64,000 bases of DNA from JBIOHP01 sp044449065 (GTDB lineage: Bacteria; Bacteroidota; Ignavibacteria; UBA10030; SZUA-254). Under the pieces are notes generated by a model. That model was not told where the DNA came from. It saw only the letters and a program-made list of their open reading frames with translations, and searched no databases. The stretch spans positions 1 to 64,000 of the forward strand of contig JBIOHP010000002.1 in NCBI GenBank assembly GCA_044449065.1. The letters run 5' to 3'. The position numbers and the translations under genes are program-made. This document shows positions 53,050 through 62,953 of the stretch, piece by piece. Every line of letters begins with the position of its first letter. Position 1 is the first letter of the stretch.

Positions 53050-53262
53050 TCTGTATGTGCTTCTTTTCCCGTAATAAAAATATTTCTCTAATTTAAATTA
53101 GAAAAGAATGGGAAGAAAAGCAATAAATTTATCGTTATCCTACTATAGCGAAGAAAAGAATCGGAGGAGTATTTTTTAAGAGTTGTAACTGAAACGCGAG
53201 TATAATAGTTTGAAAATACCGCCCATGAATTCCCCTGAATAAATGTCACCCTATACGGAATT

Positions 53263-54171
53263 CTACCCCAACCTCTGGCGTTTGTGCAAATATTCGAATA
53301 ATGCGACATCAAATGGCGTGGCGGTATCAAGAAGAACATAATCAATATTATTCTCCCTGCACTGTTTTTTGTACGAATCCAGAAAACTTTTCATTTCCGC
53401 CCGGTACGATTTCTGGATATGCCAGGGCTGGGTGGTCAGTTCCTCGCCCGTTTCCATATCTTTGAAGATTGCATCGCTGCCGAACGCAAAGCTGCGTTCG
53501 AGCGGATCGAGAACCTGCATCACAATCAACTCATTTTTCTTATGCCGGAAATGCTTGAACGCGCTAAGCACTTCCTTCGGATCGTCAAATAAGTCGCTGA
53601 TAATGATGACTAAACCCCTGCGTTTAATTCTTTCCGCAATTTCATGAAGAGAATTGGCGGTGTGCGTTACCGTTCCCGGTTGTATCGTTTCCAACTGGCG
53701 GAGGATTTCTTTTAAATAGGTTTTGGTCGCGTGGGGAGGCATGTAGGCGCGAATCGATTCATCGAAGAGCGTCAGCCCGACTGCATCGCGCTGCTGCACC
53801 ATCAAATGAGCGAGGGCGGCAGTGATGTACGAGCCATATTCAAGCTTCGTCATCCTCTTCTCCGAAGAAAACGCCATCGAGCGGCTGGTATCGAGGATGA
53901 TGTACGATTTCAGGTTTGTTTCTTCTTCGTACTGCTTGATATAATAGCGGTCGGTCTTGCCGTAAATCTTCCAATCGACATGCTTTATCTCATCACCGGG
54001 CATATACTGGCGGTGTTCCGCAAATTCGACGCTGAACCCGTGAAAGGGGCTTTTGTGCAGCCCGGTTATAAATCCCTCAACGACCAGCCGCGCGACCAGT
54101 TCCATGTTGGATAGCTTGGCTACAACATCCGGTTGTAAGTATCTGCGATATATGCCTGTTGTCTCAGCCAT
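53263..54171 (-). CDS. DUF58 protein (MoxR-associated, VWA-like)
   Basis: 302 residues. The family core is present: GDEIKHVDWKIYGKTDRYYIKQYEEETN (about 55-85; the segment HVDWKIYGKTDRYY is the DUF58 signature) and a VWA-like metal site YIILDTSRSM. It is a cytoplasmic partner of MoxR-type AAA+ ATPases, which are not seen here. Its start overlaps the stop of the TPR lipoprotein gene by 1 bp. Confidence 0.92.
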   Translation of the reverse strand: MAETTGIYRRYLQPDVVAKLSNMELVARLVVEGFITGLHKSPFHGFSVEFAEHRQYMPGDEIKHVDWKIYGKTDRYYIKQYEEETNLKSYIILDTSRSMAFSSEKRMTKLEYGSYITAALAHLMVQQRDAVGLTLFDESIRAYMPPHATKTYLKEILRQLETIQPGTVTHTANSLHEIAERIKRRGLVIIISDLFDDPKEVLSAFKHFRHKKNELIVMQVLDPLERSFAFGSDAIFKDMETGEELTTQPWHIQKSYRAEMKSFLDSYKKQCRENNIDYVLLDTATPFDVALFEYLHKRQRLG

Positions 54172-54689
54172 TACCTGGCATTTTTCTTGTCCGCGTTTGC
54201 CTGCTCGTCCGCCTTCGGGAGAATCTCGTTATGAAGAACTGCAGTGGGATCTTTCCCCAGATTTTCCAACTCGAATTGCGCGGATTTTGCCAGTTCATGC
54301 TCGGGATATTTTCCCAAAAAGGTTTGATAGGCGATTCGTGCGCTATCAATATTATGCAGCTCATTGTTATACAGAAACCCGATCAGGAACAATGCAGAAG
54401 GGGCATCTTTGCTTGTAGGAAATTGATAGAAGAATGTGCGGTACGCTGCCACTGCTTTATTCGCGTCGTGGATATCGTTATTGTAGATCAACGCGATTCT
54501 GTACTGGGCTTCCTCGGCGTGTTTACCGGTGTTGAATCGCGAGACGATCTCCTGGTACCGGTCAATCGCCGTCTGGAAATCCTTCTGTCCTTCCGCAGTT
54601 TGCGCCTCTGTATATAATTGTTCTTCAGTTTTTCGCGAACAAGACGAAAAAACCACAATAACACACAGTATGAGCCAAAAATATTTCAC
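54171..54689 (-). CDS. TPR lipoprotein
   Basis: 172 residues with a lipoprotein signal (Cys18 in VVFSSCSRKTEE) and three to four TPR-like units (AQTAEGQKDFQTAIDRYQEI, AQYRIALIYNNDI, SALFLIGFLYNNEL), resembling the outer-membrane assembly lipoprotein BamD or YbgF-type adaptors but shorter. It probably mediates contacts in the periplasm. Translation is coupled to the DUF58 gene (TAATG). Confidence 0.82.
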   Translation of the reverse strand: MKYFWLILCVIVVFSSCSRKTEEQLYTEAQTAEGQKDFQTAIDRYQEIVSRFNTGKHAEEAQYRIALIYNNDIHDANKAVAAYRTFFYQFPTSKDAPSALFLIGFLYNNELHNIDSARIAYQTFLGKYPEHELAKSAQFELENLGKDPTAVLHNEILPKADEQANADKKNAR

Positions 54690-54956
54690 TGATGTTTTCC
54701 TTAATAAATTGTTAGAAGTGAGCGATGATATCTTTGTTTACATCCTAATAGATCATAAGGTACGAATTTTAGAGAAATAATGAAAGTATGCCTGTTGAAA
54801 TGAAATCGCTCCGCACTTTTTGCCAAATGTGATGAATAATTATTCCACCTGTTATGCTTGGAATACTCAGCAAAGCCGGCGGTTTGCTGTACAAGGTTTT
54901 CGTTTTGAGCCTCGTTCGATAAAATAACGGGACAGATTAAAAATTACGAGATACTA

Positions 54957-56285
54957 TTATAATCTTACCATTTCAGCCACAAAGAAACCATCCGTGTTAA
55001 TTTTATGGGGCAATAACTTTAGGTACGGTACATTCGCAGAAATTCCAAACGTTTGTGCAGTATCAAACAACGGCATCATTGAAAAATCGGAATGCGATTG
55101 GAGAAATTTTTGGATCACATCCTCATTTTCTTCCCTGAACAACGAGCAGGTGGCGTAGAGCAATCTGCCTCCCTTTTTCACAAATCGCGCGTTGAAATCC
55201 AGTATCTCCGATTGCATTTGCGCATAATGAGAAACAAGCGATTCGGTTAATGTCCATTTTAATCCGGGATTGCGCCGGAGGGTTCCGCTACCGCTGCACG
55301 GCGCATCGATGAGCACAAGATCGGCAGAGTTAAAAAAGTTTTCGGGGATGATAGTTTCTTTTAAGAGAACCTGAATAATTTGAATTCCAGCCCTCGCCGC
55401 CCGTGCTTGTAATTCAAAAAGCCGCTTGTCATAAATATCGATAGCGATTATTTCGCCTTCATTCGCCATCAATCCGGCGAGATGAAGCGCCTTGCCGCCT
55501 GTCCCGGCGCAACCGTCAATCACTACTTGCCCGGGTTGCACGCCGCACAAGAACGAAACGAGCTGACTCCCTTCATCCTGAATTTCAAACCATCCATCGG
55601 CAAACGCCTTCGAAGCAGATTTATTGAACCGCTTCTTCGTTATTAAACCAACAGGAGAATAGGGCGTGGAATCGGTTTCGATACCCTCTCGGCGCAACCT
55701 CTCCCGGCATTCATCATGCGAACATTTTAACGTGTTCACCCTCAGCGTCGTATTTGCAGGCGAGTTGAGAGCGGTGAGGAGATTTTCAAGATCATCGCCA
55801 TACTCACCCTTAAACCGTTCCACCATCCAATCCAGATATGAATATTGAACGCCAAGACGTGTAACTACATCATTCGGCAGGAAAGCTAAATCCGCATGAG
55901 CCGTCGTCCAGCGAATGTAGTGGGTGAAATCAACGGCTGGAAAGACCATATTCCATCTGCCGCCAATGATGGTATTAAGATTTTCTTCCGTTTCATGATC
56001 GATGACAATCAGGTAAGCGGCAAGGAGCGGGATGTAGCGCTGAACCGGCGTATTGAGAATTTCGTTCGAGGGATTTTCAAGGAGGTATTGTTCCAGAAGC
56101 GCTTCAAGGAGGCGGCGGTTCCTGAGAATTCCGAACACGACAGCAACAATATATCTCCGGTCGTGCGATCCTAAATATTTTCTTCCGCGGTGGAAGTTTG
56201 TAATGACATTATCGGCGGGAGAAGAATTCTTATCAATCAGCTCGCAGAGTTCAATGATATGACCGACGAGAGAGGTATAGTTCAT
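54957..56285 (-). CDS. RsmB/NOL1-type rRNA (cytosine-5) methyltransferase
   Basis: 442 residues. An N-terminal NusB-like helical region (about 1-150), an RNA-binding linker, then a SAM methyltransferase domain (about 235-440) with GQVVIDGCAGTGGKALHL, catalytic DAPCSGSGTLRRNPGLKW and YATCSLFREENEDV (the second Cys is the nucleophile motif). RsmB methylates C967 of 16S rRNA in E. coli; the exact site here is not determined. Its start overlaps the isoaspartyl peptidase stop by 4 bp, so the two are translationally coupled. Confidence 0.9.
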   Translation of the reverse strand: MNYTSLVGHIIELCELIDKNSSPADNVITNFHRGRKYLGSHDRRYIVAVVFGILRNRRLLEALLEQYLLENPSNEILNTPVQRYIPLLAAYLIVIDHETEENLNTIIGGRWNMVFPAVDFTHYIRWTTAHADLAFLPNDVVTRLGVQYSYLDWMVERFKGEYGDDLENLLTALNSPANTTLRVNTLKCSHDECRERLRREGIETDSTPYSPVGLITKKRFNKSASKAFADGWFEIQDEGSQLVSFLCGVQPGQVVIDGCAGTGGKALHLAGLMANEGEIIAIDIYDKRLFELQARAARAGIQIIQVLLKETIIPENFFNSADLVLIDAPCSGSGTLRRNPGLKWTLTESLVSHYAQMQSEILDFNARFVKKGGRLLYATCSLFREENEDVIQKFLQSHSDFSMMPLFDTAQTFGISANVPYLKLLPHKINTDGFFVAEMVRL

Positions 56286-57190
56286 ACGGCGATGAACGGA
56301 ATGCTCATGGCGCCATTCATATACGCCCGCGCCATGCGCGATGTATTAAACGCAACGGCGATTTCTCCCTTCGTATTCATCGCGATGACCCCGCCGAATC
56401 CATCGACTTTCTTTTGCAGCATTTGAATGCCGGTCTGCGCGGCGCTTTCAACATCGCCTTGTTTTTGTTCCATAAGATCGATGACGGTCTTCGCCATCAC
56501 TATTTTTATCATCGCCTCTCCCCATCCGGTTGTCGAGACGCCTCCTATCGAGTTATCCGCGTATGTGCCGCAGCCAATGAGAGGCGAATCACCAACCCTG
56601 CCGGGATATTTATTGAATGTACCGCCCGTGGAGGTTCCGGCGCATATCGTCCCATCGCGATCCATCGCGACACAGCCCACTGTATCGCCTGCTTTGTCAT
56701 CCATCCGGAACGCATCTTTCGTTGAAAAATCCTTTTTCCCCTGAGATTGTTTCCACCGGTCAACTTCACGCGTGATAAGCAATTCATCGACGCTGCACAG
56801 CCGGATGCCGTGTTCAAGAGCGAACCGTTCCGCCCCGTTACCGACCAGCAGGATGTGCTCGCTCTCTTCCATGATCTTCCGCGCGAGCGTAATCGGGTTG
56901 CGGATGTTGTGAACGCAAGCCACCGCGCCGCACCGGAACGTCTTGCCGTTCATGATGCTGGCGTCCAATTCCACCTGTCCAGCTGCGTTGAGATGGGAGC
57001 CCAAACCGGCGTCGAAGGTGTCGTCGTCCTCGAGAATGCGGACTACCTGTTCCACCGCATCGATGGAACTCCCTCCTTTTTTCAGGACTTCCCAGCCGTA
57101 ATTGAGGGCATTCGTTACACCGTTACGATGCGCCTCGACAAGGTCATCTGGAATATTCCACGCACCGCCATGGACTACGAGAGACAGCAT
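56282..57190 (-). CDS. Isoaspartyl peptidase / L-asparaginase (Ntn hydrolase)
   Basis: 302 residues, typical of the plant-type asparaginase family. VVHGGAWNIP at the start, and the self-cleavage and nucleophile site GDTVGCVAMDRDG with Thr170, followed by TSTGGTFNKYPGRVGDSPLIGCG. The precursor is cut before Thr170 to give alpha and beta subunits. It hydrolyses isoaspartyl dipeptides and asparagine. It leads the pair with the methyltransferase; no link between their functions is obvious. Confidence 0.94.
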   Translation of the reverse strand: MLSLVVHGGAWNIPDDLVEAHRNGVTNALNYGWEVLKKGGSSIDAVEQVVRILEDDDTFDAGLGSHLNAAGQVELDASIMNGKTFRCGAVACVHNIRNPITLARKIMEESEHILLVGNGAERFALEHGIRLCSVDELLITREVDRWKQSQGKKDFSTKDAFRMDDKAGDTVGCVAMDRDGTICAGTSTGGTFNKYPGRVGDSPLIGCGTYADNSIGGVSTTGWGEAMIKIVMAKTVIDLMEQKQGDVESAAQTGIQMLQKKVDGFGGVIAMNTKGEIAVAFNTSRMARAYMNGAMSIPFIAV

Positions 57191-57590
57191 ACTTATATTA
57201 TGAAATTATTATTTTAATGTGATAAAATAATACAAAATTTGCAAGGGATTAACAAGAAGCGATTCTAAAGATAGGGTACTGGTTATCGGGTCGTCCAAAA
57301 TTAAATTTTGCCTGCTTGCAGAGCCATGCTGAAGAGTCTGTGTGAAAACTCCAATTCAAATGTCAATCAGGATATGAAGATTCACAATTCGCATCGATAT
57401 AAGGAGATCGCCCGCCCGAACGACGCAGTCGGGCAGGCGACGCGGTGAAACTGCTCGCGATGACTTTTCACACAGACTCTGAACCTGGTTCAACATCTGA
57501 ATTTGCTGATCTTTGGATCCTGAAACAAGTTCAGGATGACTCCTTCTTTTTTTGGACGACCCTCGCTACGCGAACGTAAAAAATATCTTG
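57191..57590. other. Repeat-filled gap between the peptidase and clpB
   Basis: 400 bp with no gene. Positions 57288-57562 are a palindromic element carrying a second palindromic element inside it. The rest is an AT-rich leader of the isoaspartyl peptidase gene. Confidence 0.6.
57288..57562. repeat. Palindromic element with a second element nested inside
   Basis: Outer ends: GGGTCGTCCAAAA (57288-57300) and TTTTGGACGACCC (57550-57562), a perfect 13-bp inverted repeat. The inner element at 57333-57480 has perfect 16-bp ends, AGAGTCTGTGTGAAAA and TTTTCACACAGACTCT, and contains GGAGATCGC...GCGATGAC. It interrupts the TGCTGAA/...GAACCTGGTTCAACA palindrome of the outer element. Confidence 0.85.
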
Positions 57591-60224
57591 TTATGATTTT
57601 ACTTCTGCCTCGGCGATCTTATTCAAATGGATTAAGCCGCGCGCATCCAATCCAACCTGTATTGTTTCTCCCTCGACGATTTCACCTGCGAGGATTTTTT
57701 CGGATAGAACGTTCACAACATACGTCTGAATCACTCTTTTAAGCGGTCGCGCACCATAAATCGGATCAAATCCTAATTTTGCAAGCCATTCCTGCGCTTC
57801 CTGAGTAACATCGAGTCCGATATTTTTCTCCGCCATCATTTGCCGCACATGTTTCAGCTGCAAATTGACAATCTGTCCAATTTCCTCCAGGGTAAGGGGT
57901 TTAAACACAATAATCTCATCAATCCGGTTGAGGAATTCGGGTCGGATTGTCTGCCGAAGCATTTCAAATAATTTTACCCGCAGGGAACCCATCATCTCCT
58001 CACGGTTTTCCTCGGTCATGCTTTCAATATTTTCTTGAATCAGGTGCGAGCCGAAATTGGACGTCATAATAACGATGGTGTTTTTAAAATTCACCGTTCG
58101 TCCCTTGCTGTCGGTCAGCCGTCCTTCATCAAGTAGCTGGAGAAGAATATTGAACACCTCGGGATGGGCTTTCTCGATTTCATCGAGCAACACAACCGAA
58201 AATGGTTTGCGGCGGATTGCTTCGGTAAGCTGACCACCCTCCTCGTATCCCACATAGCCCGGGGGCGCGCCGATCAGGCGCGAAACGGAAAATTTTTCCA
58301 TATACTCGCTCATATCGATCCGCACGAGGGCGTTTTCATCGTTGAAGAGAAATTCTGCAAGAGCGCGCGCCAATTCAGTCTTCCCGACTCCCGTGCTCCC
58401 AAGAAAGATAAATGAACCAATCGGTTTTTTCTGATCCTGCAATCCTGCGCGGCTTCTTCGCACGGCGTCGGCGACGGCATGAACCGCTTCTGTTTGATTC
58501 ACCAACCGATCATGGATACGATCTTCAAGGTGCAGTAATTTTATACGTTCGCTTTCAAGCATACGGTTCACAGGGATGCCGGTCCATTTCGCCACGATTT
58601 CAGCAATGTCCTCCGCATCCACTTCCTCTTTCAACATTTTTCTATCGCGCTGTACCTCCGCTAATTTCTTCGACGCATTTTTAAGATTCTGTTCCAGGTT
58701 TGCAATGATGCCATACCGCAATTCGGCAACCCTTGCAAGGTCTCCCTCGCGTTCCTTCTGATCTGCTTCCGTTCGCGCGGATTCAATATCCCCTTTCATT
58801 TTGCGGATCGCCTGGATGTTATCCTTCTCCACCTGCCAGTGAGCCCGGAGTTCCGATCGGGTCTGATTCAAATCAGCGAGGTCTTTTTCAATAATGCCCT
58901 GACGCGTTTTGCTCTCAGGATCACGTTCACGTTTTACCGCTTCACGTTCAATTTCGAGCTGCTTAATGCGCCGTTCCACATCATCAAGCTCCTCGGGCAT
59001 TGAATCGATCTCAATCCGGAGTTTTGACGCCGCTTCATCGACCAGATCAATGGCTTTATCAGGTAAAAAGCGGTCGGAAATATATCTATCCCCCAATTGC
59101 GCCGCCGCCACGATGGCTCCATCGGTAATACGCACGCCATGATGCACTTCGTACCGTTCTTTCAAACCGCGGAGAATTGAGATTGTATCTTCCACTGTCG
59201 GCTCGTTCACAAGAACCGGTTGAAACCGGCGTTCCAGGGCAGGATCTTTTTCGATGTATTTTCGATATTCATCGATTGTTGTAGCGCCGATCGCGCGAAG
59301 ATCGCCGCGTGCCAGAGCAGGTTTGAGCATGTTCGCAGCATCGACCGCGCCCTGCGCGGCACCCGCTCCGACTAATGTATGGAGCTCGTCGATAAAAAGA
59401 ATTATCTCGCCGTTCGAATCTGTGACTTCTTTGAGCACTGCTTTCAACCGCTCTTCGAATTGACCGCGGAAACTTGTGCCGGCTACTAATGTTCCCATAT
59501 CAAGGGCAATGATTCGCTTCGATTTCAAATTTTCGGGCACGTCCCCCTGCATAATCCTGTGGGCGATCCCTTCCGCGATGGCAGTCTTTCCAACGCCGGG
59601 TTCGCCGATAAGGACGGGGTTATTCTTTGTCCGACGTGATAGCACTTGAAGGACACGGCGGATTTCATCTTCCCTGCCGATGACGGGATCGAGTTTTCCT
59701 TTATGGGCAAGTTCAATTAAATCCCTTCCGAACTTTTCGAGGGATTGGTATTTATCTTCAGGGTTTTGGTCTGTGACGCGCTGGCTTCCGCGAACATCTT
59801 TCAACGCCGCATAAATGTTTTCATGGGTTACGCCCTGATCTTTTAAAAATTGCGCGGCTTTGGTCTTCGATTCCAACAACCCCAGTAAGAGATGCTCGGT
59901 GCTGATGTATTCGTCCTTTAATTGGGTTGCTTCGTTTTGCGCGCTCTCAAAAACTTCTCCCAATGACTGGGAGATATGCTGATTTCCCATTCCCGCTCCC
60001 TGCACTTTGGGAAGATGCTCGATCAATTCAATGATCTTAATTTTTATGTAATTAACGTTCACCCCAAGTTTTTGGAGGATGGGAATTACCGAACCGGCGG
60101 AATCCTGCACCAGTGCTGCGAGCAAATGCTCCGGCTCGATAATCTGGTTGCTGTAACTCGCTGCAATCTCCTGCGCGTTTTGCACAGCTTCCTGAGATTT
60201 AATTGTAAATTTGTTGAAGTTCAT
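57591..60224 (-). CDS. clpB: ATP-dependent protein disaggregase ClpB
   Basis: 877 residues from the ATG at 60222-60224 (family 850-870). N-domain (1-150), AAA-1 with GEPGVGKTAIAEG, coiled-coil middle domain (about 405-530) and AAA-2 with GSTGVGKTELARAL and DEIEKAHPEVFNILLQ. It rescues aggregated proteins together with DnaK. The start follows AAAGGAAAG at a good distance; the frame upstream to 60344 is repeat sequence. It lies 272 bp downstream of dnaK, in the same direction, with a terminator between. Confidence 0.96.
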   Translation of the reverse strand: MNFNKFTIKSQEAVQNAQEIAASYSNQIIEPEHLLAALVQDSAGSVIPILQKLGVNVNYIKIKIIELIEHLPKVQGAGMGNQHISQSLGEVFESAQNEATQLKDEYISTEHLLLGLLESKTKAAQFLKDQGVTHENIYAALKDVRGSQRVTDQNPEDKYQSLEKFGRDLIELAHKGKLDPVIGREDEIRRVLQVLSRRTKNNPVLIGEPGVGKTAIAEGIAHRIMQGDVPENLKSKRIIALDMGTLVAGTSFRGQFEERLKAVLKEVTDSNGEIILFIDELHTLVGAGAAQGAVDAANMLKPALARGDLRAIGATTIDEYRKYIEKDPALERRFQPVLVNEPTVEDTISILRGLKERYEVHHGVRITDGAIVAAAQLGDRYISDRFLPDKAIDLVDEAASKLRIEIDSMPEELDDVERRIKQLEIEREAVKRERDPESKTRQGIIEKDLADLNQTRSELRAHWQVEKDNIQAIRKMKGDIESARTEADQKEREGDLARVAELRYGIIANLEQNLKNASKKLAEVQRDRKMLKEEVDAEDIAEIVAKWTGIPVNRMLESERIKLLHLEDRIHDRLVNQTEAVHAVADAVRRSRAGLQDQKKPIGSFIFLGSTGVGKTELARALAEFLFNDENALVRIDMSEYMEKFSVSRLIGAPPGYVGYEEGGQLTEAIRRKPFSVVLLDEIEKAHPEVFNILLQLLDEGRLTDSKGRTVNFKNTIVIMTSNFGSHLIQENIESMTEENREEMMGSLRVKLFEMLRQTIRPEFLNRIDEIIVFKPLTLEEIGQIVNLQLKHVRQMMAEKNIGLDVTQEAQEWLAKLGFDPIYGARPLKRVIQTYVVNVLSEKILAGEIVEGETIQVGLDARGLIHLNKIAEAEVKS

Positions 60225-60264
60225 AGTATTCTTTCCTTTTTTCTTCGGTGTGCCCATAAATGTA

Positions 60265-60386
60265 AAGCTTGTCATCCTATTCCGATAAAACCGGGAACAG
60301 GATCCATAATCTGACGAGTATAGATGCTGAACCAAGTTCAGCATGACTCTGATAATCTAAAATATCTTTCTGGACAACTCCGGATT
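60265..60386. repeat. TGCTGAAC palindromic repeat upstream of clpB
   Basis: It contains TGCTGAACCAAGTTCAGCA (60325-60343) and text like GTCATCC...GGATCC; the right side reads CTTTCTGGACAACTCCGG, as at 29770. It ends close to clpB, so clpB expression probably depends on a promoter between it and the gene. Confidence 0.65.
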
Positions 60387-60417
60387 TTAAAACTAATATC
60401 AAAAAACAGAAAACAAA

Positions 60418-60466
60418 AAAGCCGCCTATCATTGGTGGAGAGATTGACCAACGAAGAAGCGGCTTT
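60418..60466 (-). terminator. Intrinsic terminator of dnaK
   Basis: AAAGCCGC at the minus-strand 5' side pairs with GCGGCTTT, with an inner TTGGT/ACCAA stem, followed by TTTTTTGTTTT. It is about 30 bp after the dnaK stop. Confidence 0.85.
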
Positions 60467-60496
60467 GTACTGCGTTACTTATGCTACGTTATCTCA

Positions 60497-62437
60497 TTAC
60501 TGTTTCTTCGTTTTTTCGTCGACTACTTCATAGGTGGCGTCTTCCACTTTGTTCCCATCGGTTTGGGGGCCTGCGTTTTCAGTAGGCGGCGGGGGCTGGG
60601 GTTCTGCCTGAGGCGGTTTCTGCCCGGCGGCTGTTGCCGCCTGATACATTGCCGTGGAAGCTTCATTCCAGACAGTATTGAGCGCTTCTATCTTGGCTTT
60701 AATATCCGGCATATTACCGGCTTTGATAGCGGCATCAAGGGCGTCCGCGGCAGATTCGACTTTAGATTTCAACTCGGGAGTCAGTTTGTCGCCCAGGTCT
60801 TTCATCTGTTTCCTTGTTTGGAATACAAGATTATCCGCCTGATTCTTCGTATCGATTTCTTCGCGTCGTTTCTTGTCGTCCGTAGCGTGAGCCTGCGCGT
60901 CATGCTTCATCTTTTCCACTTCGTCTTTACTGAGACCGCTTGAAGAGGTGATACGGATGTTTTGTTCTTTATTCGTCGCTTTATCTTTGGCAGTCACTTG
61001 AAGCATACCGTTGGCGTCGATATCAAAGGTTACTTCAACTTGAGGAACTCCGCGCGGCGCCGGTGGAATGCCATCCAAATGGAATTTCCCCAGCGTCCGG
61101 TTATCGATAGCCATCGGGCGTTCACCCTGCAAGACATGTATCTCGACCGAGGGTTGAGAGTCCGACGCCGTTGAAAATACTTCGCTCTTGCGCGTCGGTA
61201 TGGTGGTATTTGCCTGGATCATTTGCGTCATTACTCCGCCGAGTGTTTCGATACCGAGCGTGAGCGGGGTGACATCAAGGAGCAGAACATCGGTCACATC
61301 GCCGGAAAGTACGCCGCCTTGAATAGCAGCGCCGACAGCGACAACCTCGTCGGGATTTACTCCTTTGTGTCCTTCTTTTCCAAAAATATCTTTTACCAAT
61401 TGCTGAACACGGGGCATACGGGTCATACCGCCAACGAGGATAATTTCATCAATCTGATTGGGGGACAAATGTGCATCGCGCAAAGCCGATTCAACCGGCG
61501 GCATACATTTTTGAACGAGCGATTCAACCAATTGTTCAAATTTCGCCCGCGTGATCGTCATATTTAAATGTTTAGGACCATCGGCAGTTGCGGTGATGAA
61601 CGGTAAATTCACTTCGGTTTGCAAGAGCTGTGATAGCTCCATCTTGGCTTTTTCCGCCGCTTCGCGCAATCGCTGGAGCGCCATGGGATCTTTCCGAAGA
61701 TCGATACCCTCCTGCTTCTTAAATTCATCGGCGAGATAATCGAGCAATTTTTGATCGAAATTATCGCCGCCCAAATGTGTATCGCCGTTGGTGGACTTCA
61801 CTTCAAACACGCCGTCGCCTAATTCGAGAATAGAAATATCGAAAGTTCCGCCCCCAAGATCGAACACCGCGACTTTAACATCTTTCTGTTTCTTATCAAG
61901 CCCATAAGCAAGCGCTGCGGCAGTCGGCTCATTGATAATTCGCTTCACGTTCAAGCCGGCAATTTCCCCGGCTTCCTTTGTCGCCTGGCGCTGACCATCG
62001 TTAAAGTATGCAGGCACGGTGATAACGGCGTCCGTAATTTTAACGCCGAGATAATCCTCTGCCGTTTGCTTCATCTTCTGGAGAATCATCGCGCTTATTT
62101 CCGGCGGCGAATATATACGATCGCCGATCTTTACCCGGGCGGTATTATTTTCTCCTTTCATAACCTGATAGGGAACAAGTTTCATCTCTTCGTTCACCTC
62201 GTTATAAAACCTGCCCATAAACCTCTTAATAGAAAAGACAGTGTTTTGCGAATTCGTTACTGCCTGCCGTTTTGCCGCCTGACCGACGAGACGTTCGCCG
62301 CTTTTTGGAAAACCGACAATCGATGGAGTTGTTCGCGTTCCTTCCGAATTTGCGATTACCACCGGATCGTTTCCTTCCATAACGGCAACGACGGAATTCG
62401 TCGTGCCTAAATCTATACCAATTATTTTACCAGCCAT
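60497..62437 (-). CDS. dnaK: Chaperone DnaK (Hsp70)
   Basis: 646 residues. The N-terminal ATPase begins IIGIDLGTTNSVVAVMEG, with VITVPAYFNDGQRQATKEAG, DLGGGTFDIS and GGMTRMPRVQ; the substrate domain and C-terminal helical lid follow. The C-terminus ends YEVVDEKTKKQ. The ATG is preceded by AAAAGGAGAG, one of the few clear ribosome sites in the window. No dnaJ or grpE is adjacent, and no CIRCE repeat was found upstream, so heat regulation is by another route. Confidence 0.98.
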   Translation of the reverse strand: MAGKIIGIDLGTTNSVVAVMEGNDPVVIANSEGTRTTPSIVGFPKSGERLVGQAAKRQAVTNSQNTVFSIKRFMGRFYNEVNEEMKLVPYQVMKGENNTARVKIGDRIYSPPEISAMILQKMKQTAEDYLGVKITDAVITVPAYFNDGQRQATKEAGEIAGLNVKRIINEPTAAALAYGLDKKQKDVKVAVFDLGGGTFDISILELGDGVFEVKSTNGDTHLGGDNFDQKLLDYLADEFKKQEGIDLRKDPMALQRLREAAEKAKMELSQLLQTEVNLPFITATADGPKHLNMTITRAKFEQLVESLVQKCMPPVESALRDAHLSPNQIDEIILVGGMTRMPRVQQLVKDIFGKEGHKGVNPDEVVAVGAAIQGGVLSGDVTDVLLLDVTPLTLGIETLGGVMTQMIQANTTIPTRKSEVFSTASDSQPSVEIHVLQGERPMAIDNRTLGKFHLDGIPPAPRGVPQVEVTFDIDANGMLQVTAKDKATNKEQNIRITSSSGLSKDEVEKMKHDAQAHATDDKKRREEIDTKNQADNLVFQTRKQMKDLGDKLTPELKSKVESAADALDAAIKAGNMPDIKAKIEALNTVWNEASTAMYQAATAAGQKPPQAEPQPPPPTENAGPQTDGNKVEDATYEVVDEKTKKQ

Positions 62438-62953
62438 TGTTTTTCTCTCTCCTTTTCATAAATATAATACACCCATTTCCCGTGTAACGGGGTTTGAGTT
62501 CAATAATAGTCATTATTTTAATAACATATTAAGCAAAGGATATACCAGAATATTAGTTCTTCAAAATCTTCGAAATTTGAAGGTTTACCATTACTTGGTT
62601 AATATTACACATATTCCCCACTGCCACAACGGCAGTTATCGCCGCTACTTTTGTCAGTACAACCACATATGGCAGATTTTTTAAGGGAATTCTTTCATGT
62701 ATTTTAAAGTTTCTAAATTGAATAATTGCTAGGTTTAAGTCATCCAATAATATTTTTTATAAAAAATTTCTGTTCACTTTTAACCGAATTAAAAGAATAT
62801 ACTAACACATAAATGGGAGATGTTCCTGATAATTCGATAAAAATACAACCTTAGATCCAACCAAAGCGTAGAGGCATAAAATTTCTTATTATATACTTAC
62901 ACCGATAACCAAACGATGAAATTTCAGCGATTTTAAAAGAATCCAATTTTTTC
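62438..62953. other. Divergent region between dnaK and birA
   Basis: 516 bp with the dnaK promoter region and the birA leader. A minus-strand frame at 62553-62747 starts only with TTG and has a hydrophobic C-terminal stretch (PYVVVLTKVAAITAVVAVGN). It is recorded as doubtful. No CIRCE or other heat-shock operator was recognised. Confidence 0.4.

Noticed and set aside
60225..60344. Longer clpB start
   Set aside because: The extension is repeat sequence; the ATG at 60224 has a ribosome binding site and matches the family N-terminus.
62438..62953. CIRCE operator before dnaK
   Set aside because: No TTAGCACTC-N9-GAGTGCTAA-like inverted repeat was found on either strand.
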